From an uncultured Collinsella sp. (GTDB lineage Bacteria > Actinomycetota > Coriobacteriia > Coriobacteriales > Coriobacteriaceae), in the NCBI GenBank assembly GCA_900762015.1, contig CAAFEX010000112.1:1-8963 (forward strand): 8,963 nucleotides of DNA, read 5' to 3'. Under the pieces are notes generated by a model. The model saw only the letters and a list, made by a program, of their open reading frames with translations. It did no database searches and was not told the origin of the DNA. Position numbers and translations under genes: made by a program. This document shows positions 7,201 through 8,963 of this stretch, one piece after another (the stretch's first letter is position 1; each line of letters starts with the position of its first letter).

Positions 7201-7546
7201 GATCGGCATCATCACCTACATCAGCGTGCTGGAGCGCAAAAAGGAGATTGGCATTCTGCGCGCGATTGGCGCGTCGAAGCGCAACGTGGCAAACGTGTTC
7301 AACGCCGAGACCTTTATCGAGGGCCTCATTGCCGGCGTCTTTGCTGTTGTCGTCGTGGTGGCCGTGAGCTTCCCGGTCAATGCTTGGGCGCTTACGGCCA
7401 AACAGGTCCCCAACCTGATGAGCCTGCCCGTGCAGGATGCGCTGGTGCTCATTGCAATTTCGGTGCTGCTGACGGTTGTCGCTGGCCTGCTGCCGGCCCG
7501 CAGCGCATCCAAAAAAGACCCCGTGGAAGCCCTGCGCTCCGAATAA
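4289..7546 (+). CDS. ABC transporter, fused ATPase and FtsX-type permease with giant ectodomain
   Basis: A 1085-residue fusion of the MacB/LolD-FtsX superfamily. The N-terminal ATPase (about 1-225) is complete: Walker A GPSGSGKTT (38-46), Q-loop Gln90, signature LSGGQ (142-146), Walker B ending ADEP (165-168), and H-loop His198. The permease follows, with helix 1 at about 265-285, then an extracytoplasmic domain of roughly 650 residues. Three more helices lie at about 950-975, 1010-1030 and 1050-1070, with the usual LERKKEIGILRAIGAS motif between helices 2 and 3. Helix 1 is preceded by RNLMTKKGRTAMTAFAGSIG, typical of FtsX permeases. Inside the ectodomain are an acidic low-complexity stretch (about 320-345), a DLSG-type repeat (664-691) and a Gln/Met-rich, probably helical region (about 708-845). 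ATG at 4289 is preferred over the in-frame TTG at 4280, because GGGAGAGG (4272-4279) is better spaced. Such proteins are mechanotransmitters or exporters of lipids, peptides or antibiotics; the substrate here is unknown. The gene stands alone, after a terminator. Confidence 0.93.
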   Translation: MLELKGICKRYVTQSFTQVALDSVSLSFRDNEFVAILGPSGSGKTTMLNVIGGLDHFDSGDLLIDGISTKDFHDRDWDAYRNNRIGFVFQSYNLIPHQTILENVELALTLTGVGHAERRQRAREALEKVGLGEHVNKRPSQLSGGQMQRVAIARALINDPEIVLADEPTGALDSTTSVQVMDLLKDVARDRLVIMVTHNPELAYQYATRIVNLADGKITDDSDPFDVADATRREAKPTRKTSMSFVTALGLSARNLMTKKGRTAMTAFAGSIGIIGIAAILALSNGVNGYIKKVEEDTLSSYPLTISKQDYDLSSMMGGQGAADDETSKNEGSSDDGTDGKAQGTDKIPVVTAVKDMFASVKSNDMTSFKAWLDDGGDGIDKEVNAIQYGYGVTPVVYRAGKGDEKPVRLVPNAMTEAMSGGASSAATVSMESMGTSVFNEMIDDQSLLDSQYDVVAGHWPTSANEAVMVLSSRGTVGDYTLYSIGALDINELNDLVNSAMTADGGVETPETGADFTYDDALSTTFKVLSPADAYRKNEETGMWTDMSDDADFMAAKVADGIDVYIVGVVRPNETANASALSPGIAYTHALTRQLMERAADSQIVQEQLAHPETDVFTGKSFDGLQGEAKQGMDLGSMFSVDEAALKSAFSFDTSALSGAAGGGIDLTGIDLSGLDIDLSGVGKDIDFSDIMAKAPAPDFSGIFDGLELTPEQMQQVGMLANQLFEGFLQSDQFRALTPEDLRDASKLAAAFSAYLESDTAAQQILAQLKALGGDALAERLQQAMTDYVQKQLAPYLQQAMDQVMKAISEQIASTVSSQLKAGAAGLMGQMATQMSSSIANLAGAMRVDASAFANAIHFNMDAEDLSSLMMSYAKASKLTYDNNLTTLGYADEADPISVKIFPRDFEAKERVLDHIDTYNKQVKAAGHDERAISYTDYMGIIMGSVTDIVNTISLVLIAFVSISLVVSSIMIGIITYISVLERKKEIGILRAIGASKRNVANVFNAETFIEGLIAGVFAVVVVVAVSFPVNAWALTAKQVPNLMSLPVQDALVLIAISVLLTVVAGLLPARSASKKDPVEALRSE

Positions 7547-7549
7547 TGC

Positions 7550-7572
7550 GACAAAGGGGCGGTCCCTTTGTC
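7550..7572. repeat. Short palindromic hairpin element
   Basis: A perfect 9-bp stem GACAAAGGG/CCCTTTGTC surrounds a 5-base GCGGT loop, four bases after the ABC transporter stop. No T-run follows on the plus strand and no A-run precedes it, so it is a poor intrinsic terminator. It ends 27 bases before the dihydrouridine synthase start. The sequence resembles dispersed palindromes I recall from Collinsella-type genomes, which would make it a REP-like unit. Copy number could not be checked. Confidence 0.6.
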
Positions 7573-7599
7573 ACGTTCGTTGATATGAGAGAAGAGTAG

Positions 7600-8553
7600 A
7601 TGATCCTTTCGCTGGCCCCTATGGAGGGGATTACCGGGCATGTGTTCCGTCGCGTGCATGCGGAGTGCTTCGGCGCGCTCGATTGCTATTACACGCCGTT
7701 TTTGCCGCCGCCGCGGGTGGGAAACCGCTTTGGCGGCAAGGCGTTTAAGGAGATCGATCCTGCCAATAACCAGGGGCTCAACGTGGTGCCTCAGCTGATG
7801 TCCAAGAACGCGGACGAGTTTGTGTGGGCGGCACAGGTGCTCGCCGACATGGGCTACCGCGAGGTCAATCTCAACCTGGGTTGCCCCTCGGGAACGGTTG
7901 TTGCCAAGGGCAAGGGCTCGGGTTTCTTGCGTAATCTCGACGAGCTCGAGGCGTTCTTAAGCGATGTGTGCGAGCGGTCGCCGTTGCCGGTGTCGGTCAA
8001 GACAAGGTTGGGGTTGGAAAGTGATGACGAGTACGAGCGCGTGCTCGATCTGTATTGCCGCATGCCGTTGGCAGAGCTGATCGTGCACCCGCGTGTGCAA
8101 AAGGACCGCTATACGGGATCGCCGCGCAAGGAGTTTTACGGCGAGACGCTGGAACGCGCGCCGTTCCCCGTGGCCTATAACGGCGACATTTTCGATCTTG
8201 AGGATATGGACGCGCTGGTGGAGGCCTATCCCGGCACGCGCCATGTGATGTTGGGGCGTGGCCTGCTCGCGAACCCCGCTCTGGCTCGCATGGTCAACGG
8301 CGGTCCTGCTGCCACGACAGCCGAACTGCAGCGTTTCCACGACACGCTGTTTGCGGCCTATGCAGAAGAGATTGGCGGTAACGCGGTCTTTCGTATGAAG
8401 GAGTGGTGGTTCTACGCCAAGTGCGCTTTCGCCGACCCCGCTACCGTTCACAAGCTCGTACGTAAGACCAAAAAGGTCGACGAATACCGCGCTGCCGTCG
8501 AGCGTGTCTTTCGCGAGCAGCCACTTGCACCCATAGCCCGCTTCCACGGCTAG
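7600..8553 (+). CDS. dus: tRNA-dihydrouridine synthase
   Basis: Flavoenzyme of 317 residues that reduces uridine to dihydrouridine in tRNA D-loops using FMN and NAD(P)H, acting in the cytosol. It opens with the FMN-binding strand motif LAPMEGITG. The catalytic cysteine is Cys95 in LNLGCPSG, Lys134 sits in VKTRLG, His163 in VHPR, and the phosphate-binding motifs YNGDI (193-197) and LGRGLLANP (218-226) follow. A helical C-terminal tRNA-binding domain fills about 240-317. The length matches the compact DusB/DusC-type enzymes. Which uridine is modified cannot be read from sequence, so only the general symbol is given. The ATG at 7600 has a weak purine-rich site (GAGAAGAG) upstream and directly abuts the TAG of a 4-codon ATG-led frame (7585-7599), probably coincidental. 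The gene is bracketed by two unrelated palindromes. Confidence 0.95.
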   Translation: MILSLAPMEGITGHVFRRVHAECFGALDCYYTPFLPPPRVGNRFGGKAFKEIDPANNQGLNVVPQLMSKNADEFVWAAQVLADMGYREVNLNLGCPSGTVVAKGKGSGFLRNLDELEAFLSDVCERSPLPVSVKTRLGLESDDEYERVLDLYCRMPLAELIVHPRVQKDRYTGSPRKEFYGETLERAPFPVAYNGDIFDLEDMDALVEAYPGTRHVMLGRGLLANPALARMVNGGPAATTAELQRFHDTLFAAYAEEIGGNAVFRMKEWWFYAKCAFADPATVHKLVRKTKKVDEYRAAVERVFREQPLAPIARFHG

Positions 8554-8554
8554 T

Positions 8555-8610
8555 TAGTCGTTGGGGACGTTCTTTAACGACTAGTCATTTAAGAACGTCC
8601 CCAATGACTA
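8555..8610. repeat. 56-bp near-perfect palindromic element (REP/MITE-like)
   Basis: The outer arms TAGTCGTTGGGGACGTTCTT (8555-8574) and AAGAACGTCCCCAATGACTA (8591-8610) are inverted copies with one difference, which would be a G-U pair in plus-strand RNA. The centre TAACGACTAGTCATTT is itself nearly palindromic around TA. The element begins one base after the dihydrouridine synthase stop. It has no T-run and no coding potential. Besides one long hairpin it can fold as two hairpins with perfect 8-bp stems: TAGTCGTT with AACGACTA, and TAGTCATT with AATGACTA. The dimeric design suggests a mobile palindromic repeat rather than a simple terminator. Confidence 0.75.
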
Positions 8611-8615
8611 TGTTG

Positions 8616-8676
8616 CAAAAAGCAGTACGCCAGCATCCAAAGATGTCGAAAGATGTCGACTTTGGATGCTGGCGTA
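8616..8676 (-). terminator. Long inverted repeat, probable terminator of the RHH gene
   Basis: A perfect 17-bp stem pairs 8626-8642 with 8660-8676. The 17-base loop contains part of a tandem duplication of AAAGATGTCG (8639-8648 and 8649-8658). Read on the minus strand, the stem is followed after 5 bases by five T residues (complement of 8616-8620), a plausible but imperfect terminator for the convergent gene whose stop is at 8705. On the plus strand no T-run follows. The arms are longer than most terminators of this window, so a dispersed repeat co-opted as terminator is also possible. Confidence 0.55.
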
Positions 8677-8704
8677 TATGTTTGGGTCGGCGGGGGAGTG
8701 GAGT

Positions 8705-8963
8705 CTAGGCAATCATTGCGTCGAGCGTGATGAGCTCTCTGAGTCGCTCCGTGCGTGTTTGCCCATGGCGTTTGGCTTTTTCGTCAAACGCCTCAAGAAT
8801 CGATTCGCCCACACGTGCTGATATAACGACGCTCGGCTCATCGGAGATTGGTGGCCTTCCCAACTTGATGGTGCGACCTTTCGGCCACTCATCTTTTTCG
8901 TAGGCTTCCGCGGCTTTCTTCAACTCTCCGGGAGCAAACCCCATCATCTTTTCGAGCTGCTTA
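8705..8963 (-). CDS. Ribbon-helix-helix (CopG-like) protein, antitoxin-like, 5' end cut by window
   Basis: The frame remains open to the window edge, reading KQLEKMMGFAPGEL before the core, so the true start is probably outside; an internal ATG at 8947 has only a weak GAAAAG before it. The visible C-terminal part is 85 residues. An N-terminal region rich in Lys, Glu and Ala is followed by GRTIKLGRPPISDEPS. The C-terminal half then has the form of a ribbon-helix-helix fold: a short strand (SVVISARV), a helix (ESILEAFDEKAKRHG), a turn, and a second helix (TRTERLRELITLDAM). Such proteins bind DNA as dimers through the paired strands and are often antitoxins or autoregulators of toxin-antitoxin operons. 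No toxin gene follows on the minus strand before the inverted repeat at 8626-8676, so any partner must lie upstream, beyond the right edge. The family name is a fold-level judgement. Confidence 0.7.
   Translation of the reverse strand, partial: KQLEKMMGFAPGELKKAAEAYEKDEWPKGRTIKLGRPPISDEPSVVISARVGESILEAFDEKAKRHGQTRTERLRELITLDAMIA

Noticed and set aside
7585..7599. Four-codon ATG-led frame (MREE stop) abutting the dus start
   Set aside because: It is too short to evaluate, has no ribosome binding site of its own, and is most simply chance.

Overview
The window looks like a chromosomal segment of a high-GC anaerobic actinobacterium, most likely a member of the Coriobacteriia close to Collinsella. 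That placement is inference. It rests on the moderately high GC, the strong GGAG-type ribosome binding sites, the pairing of membrane iron-sulfur and TlpA-type redox proteins, and palindromic repeats with GGGAC/GTCCC cores like those I associate with these genomes. No database search was possible.

Left block (1-1902, minus strand). After a convergent-side terminator comes a two-component system read right to left. An OmpR/PhoB-type response regulator overlaps its HAMP/HisKA/HATPase sensor kinase by an ATGA junction. Nothing in the pair identifies the signal directly.

Redox operon (about 1933-4141, plus strand, divergent from the regulator). Three genes run together. The first encodes a 48-residue one-helix membrane protein ending in a CXXC motif and starts at TTG. 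The second encodes a polytopic polyferredoxin of the NapH/CcoG kind; it also starts at TTG and overlaps the first gene. The third encodes a secreted TlpA-like thioredoxin lipoprotein. A strong intrinsic terminator closes the operon. The set suggests an electron path from cytosolic iron-sulfur chemistry through the membrane to extracytoplasmic thiols, with the divergent two-component system as the probable regulator.

Central block (4289-7546). A single 1085-residue polypeptide fuses a complete ABC ATPase to an FtsX/MacB-type permease. It carries an unusually large extracytoplasmic domain of about 650 residues, with a short DLSG-type repeat and a long helical, Gln/Met-rich segment.

Right block (7550-8963). 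A tRNA-dihydrouridine synthase gene is bracketed by two unrelated palindromic elements, a 23-bp hairpin before it and a 56-bp near-perfect palindrome immediately after its stop. A third inverted repeat, probably the terminator of the opposite strand, lies between it and a convergent gene cut by the window edge. That gene encodes a ribbon-helix-helix, antitoxin-like protein. No rRNA, tRNA, CRISPR array, insertion sequence or prophage gene was found.
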